A DNA stretch of 20,466 nt, taken from IMG/VR virus record IMGVR_UViG_3300021962_000816, positions 1 through 20,466 of that record; one strand, written 5' to 3'. This document shows, piece by piece, positions 7,294 through 15,326 of the stretch. Below the pieces are notes generated by a model. The model searched no databases, was not told where the DNA came from, and worked only from the letters and a program-made list of their open reading frames with translations. Both the position numbers and the translations under genes were made by a program. The stretch's first letter is position 1, and each line of letters begins with the position of its first letter. The DNA comes from a virus.

Positions 7294-7521
7294 TCAGAAA
7301 TTTCCTCCGTTGATGTCTAAATTCTGAGTTGCCCCTGGTGTGAGTTCCAACGTTGCTTCCCACTTTCTAATGCTACTGTTATAAACAAGTACCATACCAT
7401 TTTGTAAGTTAGAAGCACTAACATCACTGAGTTCTGCCAAAGACAGTCCCTGGGCACCTGCAAGCGAAGATATAACTTTTACTGCTGGTTGTTGACCTAC
7501 TCTGACTTTGATTTCAGCCAT
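7294..7521 (-). CDS. Small structural-type protein with C-terminal INGGNF motif
   Basis: This 75-residue protein has a beta-rich N-terminus (MAEIKVRVGQQPAVKVISSL), a middle LAELSDVSASNLQNGMVLVY, and WEATLELTPGATQNLDINGGNF at the end. The LSDV...LxNGxxLVYNS...KWEA pattern is one I associate with short fibre-associated proteins or fibre C-termini of marine phages, but I know no assigned function. It ends one base before the 579-aa fibre gene and shares the final (N/D)GGxF signature with it, so the two products may interact or come from a common ancestor. It is the first gene after an exact late promoter box that ends 25 bases upstream of its ATG. The leader has no obvious Shine-Dalgarno. Confidence 0.82.
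   Translation of the reverse strand: MAEIKVRVGQQPAVKVISSLAGAQGLSLAELSDVSASNLQNGMVLVYNSSIRKWEATLELTPGATQNLDINGGNF
7304..7308 (-). promoter_or_regulatory. Ribosome binding site GGAGG for the fibre gene
   Basis: GGAGG on the minus strand lies 11 bases before the ATG at 7292, inside the last codons of the 75-aa gene (the Gly-Gly of INGGNF). Most other genes here lack a clear site, so this one stands out and supports the chosen fibre start. Confidence 0.65.
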
Positions 7522-7546
7522 TTATATACAGTTCAGGATCTAAGAA

Positions 7547-7554
7547 TATTTATA
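7547..7554 (-). promoter_or_regulatory. T4-type late promoter box TATAAATA
   Basis: The minus strand reads TATAAATA exactly, in the 36-base gap between the 57-aa gene and the 75-aa gene. T4 late promoters consist of this -10 element, read by the sigma-like gp55 with the clamp-activated polymerase. Transcription would start a few bases downstream, giving a leader of about 20 bases before the ATG at 7521. It would drive the 75-aa gene, the fibre gene and probably the neck genes. Confidence 0.85.
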
Positions 7555-7557
7555 TTG

Positions 7558-7731
7558 TTAAGATCCCATGAGAGAGGTAACAACCTCTTGCTGTTTAAAG
7601 TAAAGTTTTACGTAAGATTTTGCAAGATTACGTAAATCTTCCAAAGAATCAACCTTGTCAATTTCAGACGCTATTTTGAAATATTCAAAACTTTTGGTTA
7701 GATTTTCCAACTCAATTTTGTCTGGATCCAT
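7558..7731 (-). CDS. 57-aa conserved-type small protein
   Basis: This is a short gene. It encodes MDPDKIELENLTKSFEYFK, then IASEIDKVDSLEDLRNLAK, then SYVKLYFKQQEVVTSLMGS, ending in TAA. The acidic N-terminus followed by an amphipathic helix with NLAKSYVKLYFKQQEVV resembles a small protein family I have seen repeatedly in T4-like cyanophages near the tail genes, with no assigned role. The start overlaps the end of the upstream 75-aa gene by 20 bases in another frame, and the stop falls just before the late promoter box. There is no other gene in this interval, and the compact packing elsewhere argues that the stretch is coding. The helical, charged composition would suit a small assembly chaperone or core-binding protein, but that is speculation. 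Confidence 0.8.
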   Translation of the reverse strand: MDPDKIELENLTKSFEYFKIASEIDKVDSLEDLRNLAKSYVKLYFKQQEVVTSLMGS

Positions 7732-7939
7732 TTGTAAGTTCCTTTAATAGAGATTTAATTTCTTCAATATCACTTTTTATTTGATTAAGTTCATCTTTTT
7801 CTCTTTGTTTCTGCTCTTTCATCCTAATATAATTCGAATATGCAGATTTATCTGTATTAACGATAGCACCAGTAAATCTATCCCTAAAAAGGTTACTGTA
7901 ACCCTCTACAGGTATTAGGTCCTCATTGTCATTGTTCAT
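7712..7939 (-). CDS. Small protein with C-terminal coiled coil
   Basis: Starting from the ATG at 7939 this is a 75-residue protein. A TTG five codons upstream (7954) is also in frame, but the ATG lies 1 base after the stop of the giant gene and begins the conserved-looking MNNDNEDLIPVEGYSNLFRD, so I prefer it. The N-terminal half holds the pattern LIPVEGYSNLFRD...TGAIVNTD, and the C-terminal half is a charged coiled coil (KEQKQREKDELNQ, then SDIEEIKSLLKEL). I recognise the VEGxxxLxRDxxTGAIxNxD pattern from small conserved genes of marine T4-like phages, without known function. No Shine-Dalgarno is evident, so translation may be coupled to the giant upstream gene. Its end overlaps the next small gene by 20 bases. 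Confidence 0.83.
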   Translation of the reverse strand: MNNDNEDLIPVEGYSNLFRDRFTGAIVNTDKSAYSNYIRMKEQKQREKDELNQIKSDIEEIKSLLKELTNGSRQN

Positions 7940-7940
7940 A

Positions 7941-10900
7941 TCATGCAAGAGCAATTGCTCTGAAATCTTTGAGTTTTACTGGTGTCGATTCATTCGTAGA
8001 AGAAAGAACAACCTTAATAACGAATGCATCAAATTGATCCAGATTATTTGCAGTAAACTGATATTCTGAGAATGATTGTGGAGTATTGGGAGATACAAAA
8101 GCATCAGCTTTTCCACTATTTTTGCTTGGATCAATTACTTCATCTCCAAATCCATCACCATCAGTATCCTTCATATTATCATATCCAGGGAAAGGAACGA
8201 ACTTCTGAGTAATCTCAGAAGAATCTGCCTTAAACAGTTTATAGAAGACTCTGAAATCAGCACCTTCTTGTCTGTTTGCACCGATCATAACACGGAGACT
8301 TGTTGCTGGTTGTTGTAAACCAGTCATCTTTGTGACGAATACTGCACCATGAGGATCACTAGTAACTTCATTTGATCTACTATCCTCCACATAATTATCA
8401 ATTGGGTTATTTGATTTGTTTCTTCCAAGAACAAACGTTGCATTCTGAATATCCATTACAGGAGACAGATCTTCGTTTTCAGTCTTAAAGTCTACGCTTA
8501 AAGTCAGTGATTTATTTGAAGGAAGATTTGTAAGTCTTGTTGTTTCATTGATTCTGGAAGCAACCATTCTTGGTGTGCGGAAATGTAGAACTCTATTCAG
8601 TGGAACAGATTCAAATCCCTGATCAATGAATGAAGTTTCATCTCCACCAGCACTTGTTCCAGAAATTGTTCTAATTCTGCTGCTTGCAGCGGTTCCTTTT
8701 CCTGGAGTGATCAAATTGAATATTGGTTCAATTGTACTAAACTGATGGTTTTGTGAAATTCCAACAGTATTTCCACCAAATCCTTTTTGTGATGCAAAGT
8801 TGAGCATACTTCCACCAGAAGATCTGTTGGTTGGGGTTGATCTATCAAATTCCAAATAGTAGTTGTCAAGATTAGAACTTTCGTTCTTATAATATGTTGA
8901 AGGAATGTCATGTGTAGTATTGATTCTCATAAGAGAAACACCATTTACTTCATATGGTTGAATGAAATCGGTTGATGGGTGGTCAACTTTAACCGTCCCA
9001 TTCAGATTTCTTCCATCAATTGTAAGAGTTCCTGCTCCACCAGAACCTGCTGTAATAGCACTATAAGAAACGACTTCATTTTGAATCAGAGCATAACCAC
9101 GGCTAGTTGTAATTCCTTCAAAAGTGCCAAATGGTACTGTGTTTGCAACAGATACGGTAGTATCATTCAATCCAAAGTTGGAATTTAATGCAATCTTTTC
9201 TCTGTCTGGAAGAACATTAGTAATTTCAATCTTATTGTTTCCACCATGATGTGCATGGTTATACTGTTTGATTCTGAAAACATTTCCAGTGAATCTATCA
9301 TCAATGAGACTTGAAGTTCCATTTACTGTGGTTGGACCAGAAGTATTTGTTCTTGTAGTTTCATCAAATTGGTTTGTGTAATATACAATAGTTGATGAAT
9401 TAGTGAAGTTTTCACCTTGTACATTTGTGAGATAAATGGTATCAAATGTATTGTGTGCCTGAACACTGATTTTTGCACCAGCACCTCCACCAATACTTGC
9501 TGTTGTGATACCCAGAACTTCACCGTCAACATATCCATTACCGGATGTTGTAATGTTGACAGCAGTAATTACATTTCCAGTAACTGTAATAGTTGCCTGA
9601 GCGCCAGTTCCTTTTCCTGAGATCGAATACAGAGGTATATTGCTGTATGGGGATCCAGAACTTGGATACTGACTTCCAGATGTTAAAATACTTACACTTC
9701 CAGTTCCTGTTGGAATTCCTCCACCAAGATTTTCAACAATACCAGTAATGCTTGGACTTGTTCCCTGACCAATTCTAACTCCTGGTTTGATATTAGAAAT
9801 ATCTGTTGCATTAACACCAGATACTGAGAGTTTCAGTTTTCTTGGTAAACCTTCTATTGGATTGTTCACGAGTTTGGAAACGTTTGTTCCGTTTGGAGTA
9901 ATATCAGAATTATGGAATGTAAGAGTACCAGATGGAACAAATTTTGCTTTATAAAGTTTGAATGTCAGATCTTGATATTGGCTTGCTGTCCAAATTGTAC
10001 CATTTTGAGACTTGAACAGAGATCCACCAATATACTGCTTAGTGACAACAACATTTTGAACGTTTGGTAAGTTTTGAGTTGTAACTGTCTTCTTACCCAT
10101 TGTCGCAGTCCACATCTCATATCCATCAGATGCGGGAGAAAGAATTACAATTGCATATTCCTTATTCGCCTCAAGATAAACAGGAGATGGGAATCTGACT
10201 CTTGTTGGAACTGGTTCGAATGGATTTGCCTCATTGATATTAATATTTTCTGGATTAAGAGCAATTTGCGTATAATCCTGAACCAAGAATGATGTTGGAG
10301 TTCCGAGTTCAACTGTTCTAAGTTCAACATAAATTTTTGCACCAGGATCTTTGGTTGCAAAATAAAGATCAAATGATGTTAAGAATGCACCTCTTCCATC
10401 AACAGTAAACGATTGTGCAAGAGGGTCTCTATGTGGTGCTTTAACTTCGACATTAACTTCTGTTGCCTTTGCTGCTGGTTTGGGTGGATTTCTAACTGCA
10501 ACACGACTTGTTTCTTGTGTAAGAATCGTTCCAGATCCACTATATGATCCAAGTGCTTCACTAGCAAATACTGTCGATCCAGGAAGTGGAGTAACACCAG
10601 GTGGAACTGCTGTAACTTTTACGGTTTTTGTTCCACTCTTAACCTTTACGGGTGGTGGTGGACTTCCATTTGGATCTCTGAAGAAGAAGTTTGCAACAAT
10701 ATCTCCCCAGTTATCAGATACGAGTTCTGCTCTGGTAATTTCGGCAATTGCACCACTACTTCTACCAACAACTCTTGCACCAGAAGTTACATAACCATAA
10801 TACTTTTCATCAGTTGCCAGTGCTCTTACACCAAAGTTGATCAGTTTTGATGTTGGTGAATATGATTCTCCAGGTGCGGGACGTGTTCTATCGTATGGAT

Positions 10901-13900
10901 CAACACTATATGTCTCAACCAATACCGCAGGAGATCCTAATCCAGCACCAATATCTGGTCTGCCTGTATCTCCAAACTTATGATTTGGTTTTTGAACTCT
11001 AATGTAACCAATCTTTCTTCCACCATAGAAGACATCTGCATCTTCAAATACCTGGAAAGTTCCAGAAACCATTTCGATTTCGCAAAGTTTTGGTACAATA
11101 TCAACTTGCTGACTATCAAGATAATGATAATGCTTTGTAAATGGTCTCAATCCATTAGCATTAAAATATACGTTTCTTGAACGCATATATGGATCAACAG
11201 TTCCAGAAATCTTAACGTCTTCAACGTAATTAAATTCTCTTGAAGGACCAGTAAGTTTTGGAGTGTATGCTGTTGTTGTGGTTGTGGTTGTTGTAGTAAA
11301 GGCTTTGGTTACCTTTTCTCCTCTACCACCACCTTTTTTGTAGGTTACATATTCGGTTTGATTATCAACATTAACGTTTACCTTTGCTTCCTGCACCCAC
11401 TCAGCACCAGTTGATTCTACTCTATGGTCATCAATATAAATTGTTCTGACCCAGTTATCGGATTGTGGATCGAGTGCAATACCACCGACAAACACAATAA
11501 CATTGAATGGGTTAACATTTTCAACGTTAGTTGCATGTGGTTGAGTAATCCAATCAACTTCCGTATATGCAAGTGTTAATAAATCACCTGTCTTTTGGAT
11601 ATTTGGATCAAGAAGTTTAAGGTTCTGGGATAAATCTGCTTTGGTTCTATCGATACCAGGATCGAGTGCTAATTCGGCTTGCATTGACCAAAAGTCAACA
11701 GGTGCAATTGCAATAGCACCCTCTTTACTTACATCAACAGTGCTGTATCTGGGATCTGCAAGAGATTTGTCCTTGAAGTCGCTAACAATAAATCCAGATT
11801 TGAATCTATTTAAACCATTTGCATCAGTTACTTCCAGTGTCTTTGCATTCAATTCAAGCATAGACAAACTGGTAACTTCTTCAAGATTTTCAATTCTTTC
11901 TTCAAGTTTTGCGATATCACGCATCGTGAATCTTCTATTATCACGAAGAAGAATTTTTGGATCTTTTGCTGGATTGTAGAGATATGCTGGAAGTTTAATT
12001 TGAGCAATTTCCATTGCATCATCAGCAAGCACAGGTGCTTGTGGTGTATCACTTGGTTCACCTTGTACGACCTCAACTTCACCGAGACGGTTCAGTGTAA
12101 GTAAGTCAATTCGTGGCAGATAGTAACTATATCCAATAAATGAAGTTTCGTCTGGTGAAACAATATATCTGTAGTTTGATTCATATGATCTGCTGCTAAA
12201 CGCAAATGGCGATGCATTTGTGCTTGAAGGATCAAATTCATTAACTCTTGGTCTAAAATCGAGAAGATCTGTTACTCTGACGCCATTTGGAATGGCAGGA
12301 ATATCAGAGGTATATCTTTCTTGGGTATATGAGTTAACAGTGAAAATATCACCACTATTTCCAGGGGCAACTTTATAGTAGTTAAAGATGGCAAGAAGTT
12401 GTTTTGATGGAACTGTACTTCCTTGCTTTCTTCTAATTCTGGAATAATCACAATACTGATTCTTATGACCCTTGTCGAGGATATAATTATCAGTTCTATC
12501 TACATAACTGCCGTTTGTTACTTCCTGAATTACTGCACTAATTGAAGAATCTTTGAATTTAACAGTTTCCCCAACTTCAAAGTTTTCTTCGTTCAGATAA
12601 ACAAAGTCTATTGTTGTTGCAGTTTTATTGACTACCTGAGCAACTGCTCTGCTATTTTGACCAACAATTTTTTCACCAGTAATAGCATTTGTATCAAGAG
12701 CCAGACCAGTTGCAAATGTTAATTTGTCTAAAACTGGTGCTGATGTATTAGTTGACTCATAAATCGCAATAACGTTCACTACGTCTGGAACGTTCAGTGA
12801 AATTTCTTCATCTTCAACTCTTAAACCATAATAAACACTTGTCGTAAGACCAGATGCGGTTGAAGATCCACTTGTTCTTGTGACTGATACTTGTCTACTT
12901 CTTTCAAAGTTCTTGGATTTGTTGGTAACGTTTCTCTTCTTCAGAGTTACGTTTACTGTTACATTATTTGTTTGGCTTGCAACAAGATTTGTAAATGAAA
13001 TTGATGCGCCATTTGGTCCAAGAGTAAATTGATCAGATGTTAGATCTTCTGTTGAACCATCATTATAATGAATCGAATATCTCTCAGCATCAAATGCTTC
13101 AAAGAATGCGCTAGAAATTCCAGCAGCAGCGTCCAATACTTCACTAGTTGTGATTGTAAGTGTGCCAGTAGCACTTGTTGTTTTTCCAGTAATCTGTTTA
13201 GTAATCGTTAATTCGGAAGATGCAAGATCTACTGATGAGATATTAGATTCTGGGAGTTCTGCATAAAGACCAGAAGCATCAACACGACTGATCTTTGGTG
13301 CCATGATTCTAAAAATAGAATCACCATTATCAACGTTTGCTCTTGCAATACCAGAAACACTAGAATCTAATGCTGCAAGTCCAATCGTTGTTCCATTAGA
13401 AGCAATTGAAGTAATTCTATTGTAGTTTGGATCTGTCTGACCACTTGTTTGGTATGCAATAATTGCTTCTGTTTTGATTCCAGTTACTGCACTAAAAAAT
13501 CTACCTGGAACCGCACCAGTATTTCCACCACTAACAGTCAACTTATCTGTAATAGAGAAGTTTGGTGGCATGTATTCATAAAGAACAGTATCTGCAATGA
13601 AGTCTGTTCTCAATGATGCATTCAATGTATCAGAATTTTGCCATACGGATTTGATATCTTCTACTACATGAGCATCGATGGCAGAAATACCAACTTTATA
13701 CTCTGGATTTTCGTTAATGATTACTTGCTCACCAACTAAAAACTCACCAGAAGTTTGTGATAGACTAAATGCTGCATTATTTGGTTTTGCTGCAAGATAT
13801 CCAGTTGCTCCACTAGAAAGACCTCTTACAAATGAAGTCAGTGGAACTTGTAATGTAGAGTATTCCTTACCGAGGTAAAGTGTGGTATATGTTTGAATAT

Positions 13901-15323
13901 CATAGAGATAAAGATCCCATTCTGTGGTTGCTCCTGTATATGGAGCATCAGAAACACCATACCAATATACTCTTGCCTCACCAATCTTCAGACCAGTTCC
14001 TGCATTAGTTGTAGCAGTGTTTCTTCTTCTGTTATAAAGTTCGATTACATTACTTCCACTTCCAACAGGAGCACCAATATTGAGATAAGGAACACCATAT
14101 ACATTATTAACCTTTAAAAGACTTCCCATTGCAAATGGGACTAATGCACCATCAATTTTTTTGGTTGTTCTTGGTTTGGGGACATCTATAATTGTAGAAC
14201 CAACAAGGTCAATATCAAAACCTTTAACGTATGCGGTTCCAGCAGATGCTCTAACACACATCAAATCATCATTAGGTAGATTACCCTGCTCAGTTCTTTG
14301 TCCCTCTCTGTAAAGGCCTCCGTTGCCAGTCTCGTTGTTCAGTGAATTGACGACATCAACCTTAAATGGATCGATTGCGTAGTTACCAGACTCTTCAAAA
14401 GTTCTCTTCGCAAAGTAATCTCTTATGAGACTATATTGAGACTTATCTTGAAGTTTTTTGATTTTGCCCTGATCAACTTTTACAAGCTCTACAAAGTTTG
14501 TATCTTCATAGTCTAAAAGTTGTTTCTTCGCTAGTTTAACACTTATTTTTAATCTATCTGCACCTGGTGCTGCATAGTTAGTAAATCCTTTCGCATTATC
14601 ATTCAATGATGAATCATCATCGGAATTGATAATTTCTTCTAAGATATCAAATCCAACTCTATAAGATGGTTCATTATTATATGGATCGAGAATAATTTGA
14701 GTTGTAGGAACGTCTACAAATACTCCTCTGATAAAATAAACACCCTGAGAAACTCCAACTGCATATCCAGTTGCCGACGCATCTACTGGAAAAACAGTCA
14801 GTGCAGTATCACCACTGTTTAGAGTTGTGTTGCCGTATGTTACATTCTCTTCGAGTACTAATATCTCACCATCTTCAAATTCAACTGTTTCTCCATCAGT
14901 TGCTCCGTCACGATATTTGACAAATAGAGTAATCTCTTCAACACCCTCAGATGGTGGAAGTAAATATCCCTTTAATGTACCAACAATGCCAGATGATTGA
15001 CCTCTTACCTTCGTACCTTTGCCATTATTCGCATTAACTATGGCATCAAGATAGACGGTAATATCAATACCCAAATGATCTGGATTTACCTTTATAGTAG
15101 TGAAGGCATTATCACAAGTAACCCCACCAGGGATTACCATAGATCCTTCTTTAAAGATATGACTTCCAAAAGACTCTAATTGATTTTGTAAAATCGATTG
15201 AAGACCTGTAAGTTCTCTTGCCTGAACTGGGTGTCCAGGTTTAAAAAGAACCCTATAAAAGTTATCCTCCTTATCAAAATCGTCATAATAAGGATTTACA
15301 TTGAGATTAGTCTTTTGTGGCAT
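7941..15323 (-). CDS. Giant DUF4815-type tail/baseplate structural protein
   Basis: At 2460 residues this is the largest gene in the window. Its N-terminal part carries the DUF4815 signature: NPYYDDFD, FYRVLFKPGHPVQARELTGL (22-41), HIFKEGSMVIPGG (55-67), and later AKRTFEESGNYAIDPFKVDV and AYVKGFDIDLVG. A conserved coiled-coil segment follows DNRRFTMRD at about 1136-1160. A run of nine Thr (1343-1351) looks like a flexible hinge. From about 1633 there is a DPLAQSFTVDG...FLTSFDLYFATKD domain, ending with SLFKSQNGTIWTASQ near 1770-1790. GxGY-type repeats lie around 1890-1945. The C-terminal domain has a DTDGDGFGDEVID loop (2386-2398) and ends DFRAIALA. It follows gp8 by 3 bases, in the place of T4 genes 9-12 and wac. 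It is probably a peripheral baseplate or tail-fibre-anchoring component; adsorption specificity is possible but not shown. No enzymatic motif was seen. Confidence 0.88.
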   Translation of the reverse strand: MPQKTNLNVNPYYDDFDKEDNFYRVLFKPGHPVQARELTGLQSILQNQLESFGSHIFKEGSMVIPGGVTCDNAFTTIKVNPDHLGIDITVYLDAIVNANNGKGTKVRGQSSGIVGTLKGYLLPPSEGVEEITLFVKYRDGATDGETVEFEDGEILVLEENVTYGNTTLNSGDTALTVFPVDASATGYAVGVSQGVYFIRGVFVDVPTTQIILDPYNNEPSYRVGFDILEEIINSDDDSSLNDNAKGFTNYAAPGADRLKISVKLAKKQLLDYEDTNFVELVKVDQGKIKKLQDKSQYSLIRDYFAKRTFEESGNYAIDPFKVDVVNSLNNETGNGGLYREGQRTEQGNLPNDDLMCVRASAGTAYVKGFDIDLVGSTIIDVPKPRTTKKIDGALVPFAMGSLLKVNNVYGVPYLNIGAPVGSGSNVIELYNRRRNTATTNAGTGLKIGEARVYWYGVSDAPYTGATTEWDLYLYDIQTYTTLYLGKEYSTLQVPLTSFVRGLSSGATGYLAAKPNNAAFSLSQTSGEFLVGEQVIINENPEYKVGISAIDAHVVEDIKSVWQNSDTLNASLRTDFIADTVLYEYMPPNFSITDKLTVSGGNTGAVPGRFFSAVTGIKTEAIIAYQTSGQTDPNYNRITSIASNGTTIGLAALDSSVSGIARANVDNGDSIFRIMAPKISRVDASGLYAELPESNISSVDLASSELTITKQITGKTTSATGTLTITTSEVLDAAAGISSAFFEAFDAERYSIHYNDGSTEDLTSDQFTLGPNGASISFTNLVASQTNNVTVNVTLKKRNVTNKSKNFERSRQVSVTRTSGSSTASGLTTSVYYGLRVEDEEISLNVPDVVNVIAIYESTNTSAPVLDKLTFATGLALDTNAITGEKIVGQNSRAVAQVVNKTATTIDFVYLNEENFEVGETVKFKDSSISAVIQEVTNGSYVDRTDNYILDKGHKNQYCDYSRIRRKQGSTVPSKQLLAIFNYYKVAPGNSGDIFTVNSYTQERYTSDIPAIPNGVRVTDLLDFRPRVNEFDPSSTNASPFAFSSRSYESNYRYIVSPDETSFIGYSYYLPRIDLLTLNRLGEVEVVQGEPSDTPQAPVLADDAMEIAQIKLPAYLYNPAKDPKILLRDNRRFTMRDIAKLEERIENLEEVTSLSMLELNAKTLEVTDANGLNRFKSGFIVSDFKDKSLADPRYSTVDVSKEGAIAIAPVDFWSMQAELALDPGIDRTKADLSQNLKLLDPNIQKTGDLLTLAYTEVDWITQPHATNVENVNPFNVIVFVGGIALDPQSDNWVRTIYIDDHRVESTGAEWVQEAKVNVNVDNQTEYVTYKKGGGRGEKVTKAFTTTTTTTTTAYTPKLTGPSREFNYVEDVKISGTVDPYMRSRNVYFNANGLRPFTKHYHYLDSQQVDIVPKLCEIEMVSGTFQVFEDADVFYGGRKIGYIRVQKPNHKFGDTGRPDIGAGLGSPAVLVETYSVDPYDRTRPAPGESYSPTSKLINFGVRALATDEKYYGYVTSGARVVGRSSGAIAEITRAELVSDNWGDIVANFFFRDPNGSPPPPVKVKSGTKTVKVTAVPPGVTPLPGSTVFASEALGSYSGSGTILTQETSRVAVRNPPKPAAKATEVNVEVKAPHRDPLAQSFTVDGRGAFLTSFDLYFATKDPGAKIYVELRTVELGTPTSFLVQDYTQIALNPENININEANPFEPVPTRVRFPSPVYLEANKEYAIVILSPASDGYEMWTATMGKKTVTTQNLPNVQNVVVTKQYIGGSLFKSQNGTIWTASQYQDLTFKLYKAKFVPSGTLTFHNSDITPNGTNVSKLVNNPIEGLPRKLKLSVSGVNATDISNIKPGVRIGQGTSPSITGIVENLGGGIPTGTGSVSILTSGSQYPSSGSPYSNIPLYSISGKGTGAQATITVTGNVITAVNITTSGNGYVDGEVLGITTASIGGGAGAKISVQAHNTFDTIYLTNVQGENFTNSSTIVYYTNQFDETTRTNTSGPTTVNGTSSLIDDRFTGNVFRIKQYNHAHHGGNNKIEITNVLPDREKIALNSNFGLNDTTVSVANTVPFGTFEGITTSRGYALIQNEVVSYSAITAGSGGAGTLTIDGRNLNGTVKVDHPSTDFIQPYEVNGVSLMRINTTHDIPSTYYKNESSNLDNYYLEFDRSTPTNRSSGGSMLNFASQKGFGGNTVGISQNHQFSTIEPIFNLITPGKGTAASSRIRTISGTSAGGDETSFIDQGFESVPLNRVLHFRTPRMVASRINETTRLTNLPSNKSLTLSVDFKTENEDLSPVMDIQNATFVLGRNKSNNPIDNYVEDSRSNEVTSDPHGAVFVTKMTGLQQPATSLRVMIGANRQEGADFRVFYKLFKADSSEITQKFVPFPGYDNMKDTDGDGFGDEVIDPSKNSGKADAFVSPNTPQSFSEYQFTANNLDQFDAFVIKVVLSSTNESTPVKLKDFRAIALA
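9500..9660 (-). repeat. GxGY-type repeats in the giant protein
   Basis: The region encodes SISGKGTGAQATITVTG, then ITAVNITTSGNGYVDGEVL, then SIGGGAGAKISV. This is the same strand-GxGY-strand pattern with a Gly/Ala linker seen in gp14 and the gp7-like protein. Confidence 0.6.
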
Positions 15324-15326
15324 TGT

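Noticed and set aside
7573-7588. Inverted repeat AGAGGT-loop-ACCTCT near the end of the 57-aa gene as a terminator
   Set aside because: The stem is only 6 bp with a 4-base loop and no following T run on the minus strand; it lies inside coding sequence, so the evidence for a terminator is too weak.
7940-7954. TTG upstream start for the small coiled-coil gene (80 aa)
   Set aside because: The ATG at 7939 directly follows the giant gene's stop and begins the conserved-looking part. The five extra residues come from sequence that codes the end of the giant protein.
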